The notes under the pieces are model-generated. The model saw only the letters and a program-made list of their open reading frames with translations. It did not search any database and had not been told where the DNA came from. The position numbers and the translations under genes are program-made. A stretch of DNA of 64,000 bases from Garcia nutans (Eukaryota > Streptophyta > Magnoliopsida > Malpighiales > Euphorbiaceae): positions 53,968,001 through 54,032,000 of the forward strand of contig CANTUV010000024.1 in assembly GCA_947685225.1 (NCBI GenBank), read 5' to 3'. Positions 1-11,925 of the stretch are shown here, one piece after another. How positions within the stretch are numbered: position 1 is the stretch's first letter; each line of letters opens with the position of its first letter.

Positions 1-536
1 ACACATCTTAATCAAACATAATCACATACTATCAACAATCAACCCACAAACTCAAACACATCTTAAAAGAAAATCAAGGAATCAAGAGGAAACTTACCAA
101 GGATGAAGAAACTCTTAAATTTCCACTTGATCACTTGAAAACTTCCTTAGATCTTGAGTTAAGAAGATCAAATCTCTCTCTCTCTTGTTCTCTTGCTACT
201 GCCGGCCAAAAGGAAAGAAAAGGAAAGGAAAAGAAAAGTGATACACGAGAAAGAAAGAAGGAAAGAAGAAGAGGAGGAAAATAAAGTCAACCTTCTCCTC
301 AAAACTCTCTCCTCCACACATTTAATATTAAAATAATCCATAAATCACAACATAAATATCTCCTTCCACTATCTTTCTTTGACTTTGATTTGGGTATATG
401 TTGTATATATTTTCATATACACAACATATACACTCTCTTTATAAATCTTTTCTCTTTCCAAAGAAACATATACATTAAATTCAATTAAAACAACAATTAT
501 ACCCAAAACTTCTAGGGCACATTTTGGGATATTACA
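1..536 (-). mobile_element. Tekay/LARD-like LTR fragment (element Z)
   Basis: Read on the minus strand, this begins at 536 with TGTAATATCCC, the LTR start used by the Tekay-like elements here, and runs off the left edge. The order of segments (CCCTAGAAGTT, the ATATGTTGTGTATATG block, the purine-rich GAAGAAG tract, a CTTACC-type stretch) matches the LTR of the non-coding element at 53712-63272, so Z is probably the same family. It interrupts the 5' LTR of the element to the right: the same LTR in its 3' copy reads GGAGCAAAGTAGTAAC without a break near 7950. The target duplication is probably AAAGT but its other side is outside the window. Confidence 0.75.
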
Positions 537-1209
537 AAAGTAGTAACTCTGAAATTTGAATGGCATATTAGATCCTTTTGGGCCCATGCTTGTGTATATT
601 TTTATCTGAATTATGAATTGTGGAACAATTAAGCAATTTATCAAGATATAATAATATAATATTATGAAATATAATATCCTTATGTGTTGTGCATTAGCAT
701 TGCATTTGAACTATATTATTATCAAAGTTTGTACCAATAAGCTTTTGGCTTAGTACGATTGCGATTTATCGCGCAGGTAACAGGGTAGATTCGGTTGAGC
801 CGGAGAGTTCGTCTAGACCGTGTTGAGTCTAGGCTTGAGATCTTGAGTGCAGAGTTGATTGTTGGACATCAAGATTAGAGATAAACAGCCAGCACGTATA
901 AATTTTATATTTATGTACATATCGATTTCATGTATATTAGGTTATATTTTGATGTATATATATGTATATTCCACAAACTATCAAAAATATTTTGGATAAA
1001 TCTTTGGTAATGAAGTTATATATGTGTTTTGACAAGTAATGTTTCATATATTATTTATATGATAACAGTTGGATGTTTTAAGTTTATACAGATTTTATAA
1101 GTGAAGATTTGTTTTGTTAAAATGGGTTGTGATTTTCTTGTATCTTATATTTGTATTTACATATGTTGGGAGTATGTAGTGTATGTATATTGGGTATAAG
1201 GGTGTTACA
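537..1209 (+). mobile_element. 5' LTR remnant of Tekay element A
   Basis: This matches the last part of the 3' LTR at about 7951-8622 (AGTAGTAACTCT..., the ATCGCGCAGGT block, ending AAGGGTGTTACA). It lacks the first roughly 1.9 kb, which was separated when Z inserted. It ends just before a primer binding site, which fixes it as the 5' LTR. Many substitutions separate it from the 3' copy, so the insertion is not recent. Confidence 0.85.
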
Positions 1210-1216
1210 TTTGTTT

Positions 1217-1234
1217 TGGTATCAGAGCCTAGGT
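1217..1234 (+). promoter_or_regulatory. Primer binding site, element A (initiator tRNA-Met type)
   Basis: TGGTATCAGAGCCTAGGT starts 7 bases after the LTR end. TGGTATCAGAGC is the classic complement of the 3' end of plant initiator tRNA-Met, used by Tekay/Del and many other plant LTR elements to prime minus-strand cDNA. Confidence 0.9.
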
Positions 1235-1378
1235 TTGAGGTTCTCAACCTACGTGGATTGTAAGAGAAAGAAAATGGAATTTTTAAATATGGTTTTTAAA
1301 TATGATACATGCATTGGCACTGGAAGTTTCTGATCTCTGATGTGGCAAATTCTACTGTGTTTGCAGATATAGGTAGTT

Positions 1379-2631
1379 ATGGCATCTCAGACACATCAGT
1401 CTGCTGAGGGTAGTGCAAAGTGTGTGGCTCCTGTTGAGGGTAGAGATGGAGCTAGAGTTGAGATAGCTGGAGGGGCACCTACTCCTATGTCAGAGAGACC
1501 AGCAGTTGATGAGATTCCACCGGGTTGGGTATGGCATATGGTGGAGCTATTGAGGCAGGCTCCAGTTCAACAGTCGTCGTCACCGTAGCCACAGCCGCAA
1601 TTATCGATGAGGAATCAGGAAGTTTGGAGCTGAGGACTTTATTGGTACTACAGACTCTACTGTAGCTTAAAAGTGGCCAGATAGAATCCAGAGAGTGTTC
1701 ATCCAGCTGCAGGCTTCTCTAGAAGAAAAGTTTGATTACGCCAGATCTCTTTCGCAGAGGGATGCATATGACTGGTGGAAGATGATTCCACATGCCCTGG
1801 ATGATCCACCAATATTTTCCTACGATGATTTTTTGTGAGAGTTCGAGCAAAAGTATACTCTAAGGGAGTATAAAGATGCAAAGAAGATAGAGTTCTTAAG
1901 TTTGAAGCAGGATGCCAGGACTATGTCGGAGTATGAAATAGAGTTTACCCGGTTGAATCAGTATGTTGGCGGGATTATTTCTGATGAGATTGACCGGTGT
2001 CGGAGATTTGAGGAGGAGTTGAGACCCTCTATCATGTGCATTATTGTAGGATCCCAGTATCAGGATTTTTCCCAGTTGGTTGCAGCTGTCAGGAGTGTTG
2101 AGAGAGCATAGGGTCTTGCAGCAGCTGCTAAGGATGAGGAGACTAGAGCTAGGAGACCTCAAAGTGAGGTAGGATCTTCATCTGTAAAGAGAGGTCGAGG
2201 AGGATATTTTTCAAAGTTCAGTAGGAGCCAGAGATAGTCTGATAGGTTAGTACAGCAGCAGAGGCAGAGATCGAGACCTACAGTTTCTGTGGCTAGTGCT
2301 CCGACTCCAATAGTTCAGAGGTTAGTTCCATACACATGTGTTCATTATGGTAGAGCACACGGAGGTGCTTACTGGAAGACAGGTGGACCAGCAGTGTGTT
2401 ATAGATGTGGGTTACCAAATTATTTCATCAGAGATTGCCCTGAGCCACCAGAGGATAGACATACAGATACTGTAGCTTCTCATTCCAGTGTTAGAGGGGG
2501 TCGTGGTGGCAAAGGTTCTAGCAGAGGAGGTCAGACATGGTCTGGTAAGAGAGGAGGTTCTATCGCAGGTAGTAGACCAAATGAGGCAGGACCATCTCAG
2601 CGGGTATATGTGATGCAGAGGCAACCAGATG
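1379..2631 (+). pseudogene. Element A gag (broken)
   Basis: This is the capsid/nucleocapsid part of a Tekay chromovirus. It opens with ATG (MASQTHQSAEGSAK) just after the leader. Stops interrupt it at 1586, in the core near 1836, at 2109 and near 2236. The capsid-core segment is recognisable from RDAYDWWKM through EIEFTRLNQY and FEEELRPSIM to SQYQDFSQLV. A glycine/arginine-rich linker leads to a zinc knuckle at 2397-2438 that reads CYRC-GLPN-Y-FIRD-C: the spacing is C-x2-C-x4-?-x4-C but the metal-binding His is Tyr, so RNA binding should be impaired. It is a pseudogene by several independent lesions. Confidence 0.88.
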
Positions 2632-3056
2632 CTTCAGTTGTTATTGTTGGTACTTTTTCTTTATTTGGTACTTCAGTTCTTCCTTTGATAGATCCTAGAT
2701 AAACTCATTCATACATTAGTACATCCATTTTGCCTGTGACTAATTTGTATTCAGAGTCCCTAGGATTTGATGTTTTGGTGACAAATCCTTTAGGGTATAG
2801 TACTGTAGTTAGCAAGGTGCACCGAAATAGTCCGGTTGTGGTTCAGGATGAGGAGTTCCTTGTTGACTTCATTGAGATGCCTTTTAAGGAGTATGATTTA
2901 ATTTTAGGCATGGATTGGTTATCTAAGCATGGGGCTATGGTAGATTGTCAGCAAAAGGGTGTTACCTTAAGAACCTGTGATGGTAGGAATGTGATGGTCT
3001 CTAATGAGTAGAGACATCTTTCATCCACGTTTATTTCAGCTGTTTTAGCTAGGAGG
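2632..3056 (+). pseudogene. Element A protease domain (inactive)
   Basis: This is a retropepsin-like aspartic protease. The family motif at the active site is normally LIDSGATHSYIS. Here the codons from 2691 read D-P-R-stop-THSYIST, so the catalytic Ser-Gly is lost and a TAA falls inside the site. Downstream, the flap and C-terminal motifs (EMPFKEYDLILGMDWLSKHG) are well preserved, which is why the domain is identifiable. Another stop at about 3009 follows MVSNE. Confidence 0.88.
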
Positions 3057-4085
3057 ATGATTTGGAAAGGATGTGAAGCTTATCTTGCTCATGTTATAGA
3101 TACCAGAGTAGTGGGTTTCCAGCTTGACAGTATATCCATAGTTGCTGGGTTTCCAAATATTTTTCTTGAGGAGTTACCAGGGATACCCCCTGAGAGAGAG
3201 GTTGATTTTGGTATCAATTTGTTACCTGGTACTACTCCCATCTCTATTACTCCTTATCGTATGGCACCTACTAAGTTGAGAGAGTTAAAGGTGCAGTTGT
3301 AGGAATTGATGGATAAAGGTTCGTTCACCCTAGTGTGTCTCCGTGGGGAGTGCCCATTTTGTTTGTGAAGAAGAAAGATGGTAACTTAAGATTGTGCATT
3401 GATTACCGGTAGTTGAATAAAGTGACCATCAAAAACAAGTATCCATTGCCTAGGATAGATGATCTCTTTAATTAGTTGAAAGAAGCAGCAATATTCTCTA
3501 AGATTGGTTTGAGATCAGGATACCATCAGTTGAGAGTCAGAGATGAAGATGTACCTAAGATAGCTTTCCATACAAGGTATGGGCATTATGAGTTCTTGGT
3601 GATGCCTTTTGGGTTGACGAATGCACCAGCAGCATTTATGGATTTGATGAACAGGGTATTCAGACCTTATCTAGATCAATTTGTGGTGGTTTTATTAATG
3701 ATATTTTGGTGTATTCACGTAATGAGGAGGATCATGACAAGCATTTGTAGATTATATTACAGACTCTGAGAGAGAAGCAATTGTATGCTAAGCTATCTAA
3801 ATGTGAGTTTTGGCTTGACCAAGTGAATTTTCTTGGTCATTTGGTTTCAGCACAGGGTATTAAAGTTGATCCAAGTAAAGTGGAGGCTATTTTGAATTGG
3901 AATCCACCGAAGGCTATGACAGAGGTTAGAAGTTTTCTGAGTTTTGTAGGCTATTATTGTCAGTTTGTGAAAGGTTTTTCTATGATAGCTACTCCACTCA
4001 CCATATTACTTCGGAAGGGAGTTAGATTTGTGTGGACAGATTAGTGTCAGGTGAGTTTTGAGCAGCTAAGGGAGATGTTGACTCA
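3057..4085 (+). pseudogene. Element A reverse transcriptase (frameshifted)
   Basis: Ty3/gypsy reverse transcriptase. The N-terminal LPG(I/T)PPERE block and the SITPYRMAP motif are present, then a TAG at 3301. The copy in element B reads aaagggttcg where this one reads aaaggttcg near 3317, a one-base loss that shifts frame. Fingers and palm motifs resume (MPFGLTNAPAAFMDLMNRVF), but a one-base net loss near 3690 destroys the catalytic YIDD box that B keeps. The thumb (FLGHLVSAQGIKVDPSKVEA) is intact. A TAG at 4042-4044 replaces the Gln seen in B (WTDQCQ). Confidence 0.9.
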
Positions 4086-4500
4086 GGCTCCTGTCCTTAC
4101 TTTGCCTGTGGAAGGTAAACCTTATGTGATTTACAGTGATGCTTCACATAGTGGTTTAGGTTGTGTTCTGATGCAGGAGGGTAGAGTTATTCCTTATGCC
4201 TCTCGATAGTTAAAGTCGCATGAGCTAAATTACCCGATGCATGATTTGGAGTTAGCAGCTGTAGTTTTTGCTTTGAAGATTTGGCGACATTACTTGTATG
4301 GGGAGAAGTGTTTCATTTATATGGATCACAAGAGTTTGAAATATTTGGGTGTTCAGACAGAGTTGAATCTTCGGCAGAGATGGTGGTTAGAATTGATTAA
4401 AGACTATGACTGTTTAATTGATTATCATCCTAGTAAGGCAAATGTTGTTGCAGATGCCTTGAGTCAGAAGTCTTTGGCAGGTTTGACTGCTTATTCACTC
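4086..4500 (+). pseudogene. Element A RNase H domain
   Basis: Directly follows the RT thumb. The first acidic motif (VIYSDASHSGLG) is at about 4127-4160, then VIPYASR followed by a TAG at 4207-4209 in place of the conserved Gln, then MHDLELAAVVFALKIWRHYL and the YMDHKSLKYL motif. It ends with HPSKANVVADALSQKS, which holds the last catalytic Asp. RNase H removes the RNA strand of the RNA/DNA hybrid. Apart from the stop it is close to complete. Confidence 0.88.
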
Positions 4501-5802
4501 TTATTGCTTGTTGAGTTGAGAGCATTGCATTCCAGATTTGAGTCTTGTGATGATGGTGCATTGATGGCTCAGTTGCAATTGAGGCCAGTGTTATTGGATC
4601 ATATTAGGGAGACTCAGAAGGCAGATGAGAAAATCTAGAAAGCTGTATTGGATTTCCAAAAGGGGGAGAATTGAGACTTTCATGTGAGAAGTGATGGCAG
4701 TTTGTGGTATAGAGATAGGTTGTGTGTTCCTGATGATGCAAGATTGAAAAAGGTAATTTTGAAGGAAGCACATCAGTCAGTTTATGCTATGAACCCTGGG
4801 AGTACCAAAATATATCAGGATTTGAAACAATATTATTGGTGGTCAGGTATGAAGAGGGACATAGCAGAGTTTGTATCCAAATGTCTCACTTGTCAGAGAG
4901 TGAAGGCTGAACACCAAGTTCCTTCGGGATTACTTCAGCCATTAACAGTGCAGGTGTGGAAATGGGAGCGAGTGATGATGGATTTTGTGACTAGATTGCC
5001 TTTGACTTAGAAGAAGCATGATGCAATCTGGGTGATTATTGATTGGATGATGAAGACAGCTCATTTTCTTTTAGTTCGGATGGATTATTCTCTTGAGAGG
5101 TTGGTTGAGCTGTATATCAGTGTAATAGTGAGGTTTTATGGAGTTTCAATTTCTTTGGTATCTGACCGAGATCCCCAATTTACATTGAGATTGTGGAGAA
5201 GTTTGCAGGATGCTTTAGGCTCTTGGTTACATTTTAGCACTGCTTTCCATCCTCAGACAGATGGGCAGTCAGAGAGAGTGCTACATATTTTAGAGGACAT
5301 GTTGAGGAGCTGTATCATCGATTTCTCTGGGAGCTGGGACATATTCTTACCACTGATTGAGTTTGCTTATAATGACAGTCATCAGTCCAGTATTAGAATG
5401 GCACCTTATGAGGTGTTGTATGGTAGGAGATGCAGGATACCTCTATGTTGGGATGAGGTTGGAGAAGGTAAGTTGATTGGTCCTAATTTGATTAGGAAAA
5501 CAAAAGAGAAAGTAAAGGTGATTAGGAATTATCTAAAAGCAGCCTCAAACCGACAAAAATCATATTCAGATTTAAAAGGAAGAGACATAGAGTTCAGTGT
5601 AGGAGATAAAGTATTTTTGAAAATGTCTCGTTGGAAGAAAATTTTGAGATTTGGCTGCAAAGGGAAGTTGAGTCCTCTTTTCATAGGACCTTATGAGGTA
5701 CTGGAGAGAGTTGGACCAGTGGCCTATAAACTAGCTTTACCGCCTGAATTGGATAAAATTCACAATGTCTTCCATGTCTCTATGCTTCGGAGGTACAAGT
5801 GA
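4501..5802 (+). pseudogene. Element A integrase (two stops, near-complete core)
   Basis: N-terminal zinc domain from about 4770 (EAHQSVYAMNPGS... KCLTCQRVKAEH). The second zinc ligand, a His in intact relatives, is Asn here. Stops lie near 4636, 4672 and 5008. The DDE core is readable: MMDFVTRLPLT (first Asp), LVSDRDPQFT (second Asp), HPQTDGQSERV (Glu). The C-terminal GKL-type segment (KGKLSPLFIGPYEVLERVG) and the HNVFHVSMLRRY motif end the longest reading frame in the element (5032-5802). Confidence 0.9.
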
Positions 5803-5980
5803 GTCCAGATTTGACTATGAGAAGAACCAGTGGATATTTTGGCACGTGAAGAGAAGGAGTTGAGAAATAAGAAGGTGCCACTTGTGAAAGTTCTTTGGAA
5901 GAATCACACTATTAAAGAGGCAACATGGGAGAGTGAGCGGATGATGCGAAATTAGTGCTCCCAGTTGTTCCAGATTTGAG
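5803..5980 (+). pseudogene. Element A chromodomain (degenerate)
   Basis: After HVSMLRRYK the reading continues out of frame into ILAREEKELRNKKVP, LVKVLWKNHT and EATWESE. This is the chromodomain block that closes pol in chromoviruses and defines the Tekay/Del group. It is thought to steer integration to marked chromatin. The segment just before it is shortened relative to B, where the same domain is better preserved at 14772-14963. Confidence 0.75.
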
Positions 5981-6007
5981 AGCAGGTAATTTCGAAGACG
6001 AAATTTA

Positions 6008-6025
6008 TTTACAGAGGGGGAGAAT
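6008..6025 (+). promoter_or_regulatory. Polypurine tract, element A
   Basis: The purine run AGAGGGGGAGAAT lies immediately before the 3' LTR start TGTAATATCCC at 6026. This position and composition are those of the plus-strand primer of LTR retrotransposons. Confidence 0.8.
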
Positions 6026-8622
6026 TGTAATATCCCAAAATTTTAAAAATTTTAATTTTTGAAAATTAAATAAACGATTTAAAAGTATATATATATAATT
6101 AAGTGAAAAAGGAAAAATGTGTATATGATATATATATATATATGTAGATATACATTTTATATATAAGTCAACATTTTAATATGGTCTAATGTCATTTTAG
6201 TTATTAAGATATTAATTAAATGGTTAGTGGAAGATGACATATCATATATTAATAAAGTAATATATTTTACTTGGTGGAGAGTGAAAGAGGAATAATTGTG
6301 TGGTTAAAAGAGATTAGTTGGTAGTGGAGTTGGTGATCATTATGTTCTTCTTCTTCTTCTTTCTTCATTGAAGCCGGCCACCTCCATCAAAGGAAGAGAG
6401 GAATTTTGCTTCTTGCTAACTCAAGTAATTTAAGCATTTCAATTGTTCAAGTTGGAGTTTTAAGGATTTTCTTTATATTTGGTAAGTTTCCAACTTGTTT
6501 CTTTGATTTCCTTTGGAAGTTGCATTTGTGTGAATTGGATGTTTGGTGTAGTATGTGTAAGGTTGATATTGGTATGTTTGAAGTTCTTTTGACTAGTTAA
6601 CTATGAAATTAGAGTTGGATTTAAAAAAAAAAGTTAAGTTTGGTGAAGAGAATAAGAGTTTTGGATTGTGTAACTTTTGAGTTGTGAAATCATGGCTGTA
6701 ATTGTGTATTTTTGCATTTAATTGAGTTGTTTTGATGTTTATACAAGGATTACGTGGTATAATGATGGATTTGGTTGAGTTTGTATGGAGTAGAAAAGGT
6801 TAATAAAAGATAATAGTTGGATGTGGCATTTATGTGTGGATATCAGGATTTTGGCCTGACACGCCCGGTGACACGGCCATGCCTTTGAGCTTGTCGATAG
6901 TTCTATTTTCAGTGTTGGTGACACGAGCAGTGACATGTCCATGTCACTGAGCGTGTCACAGCTTCTGTGATGTTGTAGTATTGACACGTGCAATGAAATG
7001 CCCATGTCACTGAGCGTGTCATAGCTACTGTGTTGTAGGAGTTTTGGCAAGGTCATTGACATGCCCATGTCACTGAGCGTGTCAAATCTTTTGTGTTGTG
7101 GGTTTAGCGCACGGTCATAGACATGCCTATGTTGTTGAGTGTGTTATGTGTAGAGTTTGCCCTAGATAGTTCTTTTCATTATTTTGCTTTATGTTTCTTA
7201 TCCTTGTGTTGAGAGGTTTTGTTTATACCTATAAGTGTATCACTAAATGATTATTTATAATCACATTTGGTTTAGGCTTTGAAGAGACTTGAGTTACCCA
7301 ATCCAAGTGTTGAGGGATATCTTGGAAGAGGAGGTTGAAAGTGGTGTTTGTTGCTTTTAAAGGTAAGTATAAACTTTAAATAATTGTTTATATTTACATG
7401 ACATTAGGACTTAATACATTTGGTTGGAAAATTTGTTAAGTTACCTACTAAATTATTGGTGCATGAGAAATATGCTATGATTTGTATAATGTTACAAATG
7501 CATTATATGTAATGTGAACTTAATGTAAAATATGATAATGGCCCAAAATGTATGGGTATTGCAATTTGTTATGTATAAATTAAAGATGGTATGTAAAGCC
7601 ATTGGTGATGGTTATATTGATATAAATGAGATATTTGAAGCATTGTGCCTAGTTTGATCATGAGAAAATGAGAAAGGTTTTTTTAATGGAATTATGGAAG
7701 AATTATGTGCCTAGTATGTTATTCAATTTTAAGAGTTTTATGTTTGGCGGCATGCCTAAGACATAACAGTCCCATGAAGCTAGGTTGGGCTTGGTCCTTG
7801 AAGCCTAGTTGCATGTTACATGATGTAGCAGACCCTTGAAGCTGGGTTGGGCCTAGTCCTTGAAGCCTGGTTGGGATGTTAGATATGAGATAATCCTCAT
7901 TGTGATTATGATTTTCCTTCGAGCTAGACATATGGTGTCATCTTGGAGCAAAGTAGTAACTCTAGAATTTGAATGGCATATTAGATTCTTTTGGACCTAT
8001 TCTTGTATTTGTTTTTATGTGAATTATGAATTGTGGAACAATTGAGCAATTTATCAAGATATAATGATATAATATTATGAGATATAATATCCTTATGTGT
8101 TGTGCATTAGCATTGCATTTGAACTATATTGTTATCAAAGTTTGTACCACTAAGTTTTTGGCTTAGTGCGATTGTGATTCATTGCACAGGTGACAGGGTA
8201 GATCCGGTTGAGCCAGAGAGTTCATCTAGACCGAGTCGAGTCTAGGCTTGAGATCTTGAGTGCAGAGTTGATTGTTGGACATCAAGATTAGAGACAAAAT
8301 GCCAGCATGTATAAATTTTATATTTATGTACATATTGATTTCATGTATATTAGGTTATATTGTGATGTATATATATGTATATTCCGTAAACTATCAAAAA
8401 TATCTTGGATAAATCTTTGGTAATGAAGTTATATATGTGTTTGAACAAGTAATGTTTCATCTATTATTTATATGATACCAGTTTAATGTTTTAAGTTTAT
8501 ACAGATTTTATAAGTGAAGATTTGTTTTGTTAAAATTGGTTGTGACATTCTTGTATACTATATTTGTATATTACATATGTTGGGAGTATGTAGTGTACAT
8601 ATATTGGGTATAAGGGTGTTAC
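6026..8622 (+). mobile_element. 3' LTR of Tekay element A (2.6 kb)
   Basis: Starts TGTAATATCCC after the polypurine tract and ends AAGGGTGTTAC, where the 5' copy ends TTACA, so the last base is changed or lost. It is longer than the LTR of B mainly because it carries the palindromic block at 6857-7146, which B lacks. It also holds AT-rich stretches with (TA)n near 6127-6142 and the AGACCCTTGAAGCTGGGTTGGGC-like repeated block around 7761-7876. It was inserted in the 5' LTR of B: the B sequence CTTAAAATATGATATTAAATG resumes at 8623. Confidence 0.88.
6857..7146 (+). repeat. Palindromic ~63-bp repeat block in LTR A
   Basis: About five degenerate units, each built around TGACATG-CC-CATGTCA and followed by CTGAGCGTGTCA. 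The best preserved is 6918-6959: outer arms GTGACACG/CGTGTCAC (8 bp) and inner arms AGTGACATG/CATGTCACT (9 bp), separated by a 3+3 internal loop, with a 2-base loop at the tip. Later units (around 6994-7009 and 7057-7072) keep the inner arms, with one mismatch in the former. No counterpart is visible in the LTRs of B. Confidence 0.85.
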
Positions 8623-10144
8623 CTAAAATGTGATATTAAATGATTGTATTTAAACACATTGTGTATAGGCATTAAGGAGAAGTGAATTGCTCAATCCTAG
8701 TTTTGAAGAGCAATTTGGAAATGAAGGTTGGTGGGAGATTTTAAGCTTGCATTTAAGTGCTTAGTGAGGTAAGTACAAGCTTTGATAGTTTTAAAGTACT
8801 TGTGTTTAATTTTGCCTTAACACATTTTAAATGGAAAATGTGTTAAGCTACTTAATCATTTTAAAATCCATATACATTGTGTTATGGCATGTGAGTTGAT
8901 GTGTATGCATTATAAACATTATGAAAACCCATTGTAAATGGCTAAATTGCATGAAATGTGATTTTATTATGAAATACCCTGTGATGTGATGAAATGAAGT
9001 AACATTGATATGAATGAGAAAAATGGAATATGAGAAAGGAATTGAGAATGGGACATATGAAATAATTGTGTGTCTAGTATGTTATTCAATTTTCAGAGTT
9101 CTATGTTTGGCAACATACCTAGGATATAGCAGTCCCTTGAAGCTGGGTCGGGCATAGCCCTTGAAGCCTAGTTGGGATGTTACATATGAGGTTTACCTCA
9201 CTATTTTCCTTTGGGGCTAGACGCTTGGCGTCACTATGATATGACTTACCTTCAGGGCTAGACACTTAGTGTCAATTTGGACCAAAATGGTAACTCTAGA
9301 ATTTGAATAATGTATTAATTTATTTGGCCCATGCTTGTATGTGTGTTTGTGTGAATCATAAACAAATGAAAAATTATGTTATTAAATTGAATGGAATACT
9401 ACATTTGTGGCATAGCATACAAATGCATTGTGCATTGGCATTGTGTAAAAGTTTTACTTTTATCAAAGTTGTACTGCTAAGCTTTTAGCTTAGTGCGATT
9501 GTAATTTATTGTGCAGGTGATAGGGGAAATTCGGTCCAGCTGGAGAGTTCTTCTAGACCGGGCCGGGTCTAGATTTAAGATTGCTCGTTGAGCAAATTTT
9601 GGACACATCAATAACAAGCCTTTTGCCATCATGTATACATTTTATGTTTTTGTACATTATTAAATCATGTATATTATGTTTATGATTTTAAAGTATATGC
9701 ATTGTAAGTTATAAAGAATTTTGGATAAATTGTGTAGGATGGGTTTTGATATGTTTGTTTTGCATATATATATGTGAATATGTATAAATGTTTTGAGAAA
9801 ATGTGGAAAATTGAGAAGTTAAGGTGAAGATATGGTTTATTGTTTATTGGATGTGTTCTTTTTGCTTGTTGTGTAATTGATAAATTTTGGGATGTTCAAA
9901 TTATAGACAAAACTCTGGCAAATTTTTCCCAGAGATTTTCATATAAAATGTTTATTTTGAGTTTCTATAATAAGTAAAGAATATTTATATACTATTTAAT
10001 TTTATATATTTAGTATTTGAAATTTTAAATTCGAAATGTGAACATTTTTATTAAACCGAGTTGTGACATTTTTATAACGTATATGTGTATTCTACATATA
10101 CTGGGTGTGTGTATTATACATGTATAGGGTATAAGGGTGTTACA
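8623..10144 (+). mobile_element. 5' LTR of Tekay element B, distal part
   Basis: This matches the 3' LTR of B from about 15914 to 17442 (AATATGATATTAAATG... to GGTATAAGGGTGTTACA). The first ~0.9 kb of the LTR lies left of element A, outside the window, so A is nested in this LTR. It ends 7 bases before a primer binding site. Confidence 0.88.
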
Positions 10145-10151
10145 TTTATTT

Positions 10152-10169
10152 TGGTATCAGAGTCGAATT
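10152..10169 (+). promoter_or_regulatory. Primer binding site, element B
   Basis: TGGTATCAGAGTCGAATT follows the LTR end. The first 11 bases fit initiator tRNA-Met. The twelfth base is T where the other copies have C. Confidence 0.85.
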
Positions 10170-10314
10170 TTGAGGTTCTCGACCTAGGTGGGTTGTAAGA
10201 GAAAGAAAATTGAGTTTTTTAAATATGGTTTTTAAATATGATACATGCATTGGCACTGGCAGTTTTTGATCTTTGATGTGGTAATTTCTATTGTGTTTAC
10301 AGAAATAGGTAGTT

Positions 10315-11559
10315 CTAGCATCTTAGACGCATCAGTCTGCAGAGGGTAGTGCTGAGAGTGTGGCTTCTGGTGAGGGTAGACATGGAGCTAGAGCTGAGAT
10401 TGCTGGAGGGGCACCTACTCCTATGCCAGAGAGACCAGTAGTCGATGAGATTCCATCGGGCTAGGTACAGCATGTGGTGGAGCTGTTGAGGTAGGCTCCA
10501 GTACAACAGTTACCGCCATCGCAGCCGCAACCACAGTTGCTGACGAGGAAATATGATAAACTGAAGAAGTTTGGAGCTGAGGACTTTATTGGCACTACAG
10601 ACCCTGCTATAGCAGAGTAGTGGCTAGACAGGGTCTAGAGAGTGTTCATTCAGTTATAGGCTAGTCCGAAAGAGAAGTTTGATTATGCCAGATCTCTTCT
10701 GTAGAGGGATGCATATGATTGGTGGAAGATGGTTCCACATGCTCTGGATGATCCACCAGTTCTGGCCTATGATGATTTCATGTAGGAGTTCGAGTAGAAG
10801 TATACTCCGAGGGAGTATAAGGATGCAAAGAAGATAAAGTTCTTAAGTTTGAGGCAGGATACCAGGACAGTGAATGAGTATGAGATAGAGTTTATCCAGT
10901 TGAGCCAGTATGCTGGTGGGATCATTTCTGATGAGATTGATCGATGCTGGAGATTTGAGGAGTGGTTAAGACCCTCTATTATGTGCTTAGTGGTAGGCTC
11001 TCGGTATCAAGATTTTTCCCAATTGGTTGCAGCTGCCAGGAGTACAGAGAGGGCACAGGGCTTGTAGCAGTTGCCAGAACAGAGGAGAGAGCAGAGTTAG
11101 GAGACACCAAAATGAGGTAGGGTCTTCATCAGTGAAGAGAGATTGAAGGGGATATCCTCAGAGGTTCAATAGGAGCCAGGGGCAGCCTGGCAGGTCATCA
11201 CAGTAGCAGAGGCAGAGATAGAGACCTGCAGCCTCAGTGGCTAGTGCCCCGACCCCAATGACTCAGAGGGCTGCTCCACCTACCTATGTTCATTGTGGTA
11301 GGATACATGGAGGTGCTTGTTGGAAGACAGGTGCACCAGTAGTGTGCTACAGATGTGAGTCACCAGATCACTTTTTCAGAGATTACCCAGAGCCACCAGA
11401 GGACAAGCAGACTGATACAGTAGCTTCTAGACCTAGTGTTAGAGTGGGTTGTGGTGGCAGAGGTTTTAGCAGAGGGGGTTGAACATGGTCTGGTCAAAGA
11501 GGAGGTTCTATAGCAGGTAGTAGACCAAAGGATGCAGGGCCATCACAGCAGGTATATAT
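10315..11559 (+). pseudogene. Element B gag (start codon lost)
   Basis: Homologous to gag of element A, but the position of the A start codon reads CTA at 10315-10317, followed by GCATCTTAGACG, so translation could not start at the usual place and a stop follows at once. The capsid core reads well from FLSLRQDTRTVNEYEIEF to SRYQDFSQLVAAARS. The zinc knuckle is CYRC-ESPD-H-FFRD-Y: the His is kept but the last Cys has become Tyr, a different lesion from that in A. Confidence 0.85.
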
Positions 11560-11925
11560 GTGATGTAGAGGCAGCCAGATACATCAACTGTTATTGTTGG
11601 TACTTTTTCATTATTTGGTACATCAATTCTTGATTTAATGACCCTCTATCGACTCATTCATACATTAGTGCATCCATCTTGCCTGTGAGTGATTTGCATT
11701 TCGAGTCCCTTGGATTTGATGTTTTGGTTACAAATCCTTTAGGGCATAGTATTGTAGTTAGCAGGGTGCACCGAGACAGTCCAGTTGTTATTCAGGATGA
11801 GGAGTTTCTCGGTGACTTGATTGAGATGCCTTTTAGGGAGTATGATTTGATTTTAGGCATGGATTGATTATCTAGGCATGGGGCTGTTGTAGACTGTTAG
11901 CAAAAATGTGTTACCCTAAGAACAT
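11560..11925 (+). pseudogene. Element B protease remnant with internal deletion
   Basis: The C-terminal half is clear (FDVLVTNPLGHSIVV, EMPFREYDLILGMD, then TGA). The active-site segment near 11635 is out of frame. After ACATGTGATG at about 11930 the sequence jumps to ATTCGGAAGGG. Compared with element A about 90 bases are missing, and the joined ends share GATG, as expected for a small deletion at microhomology. Confidence 0.8.

Noticed and set aside
1217..1234. tRNA-like sequence at the primer sites
   Set aside because: Only the 12-18 bases complementary to the tRNA 3' end are present; no cloverleaf follows.
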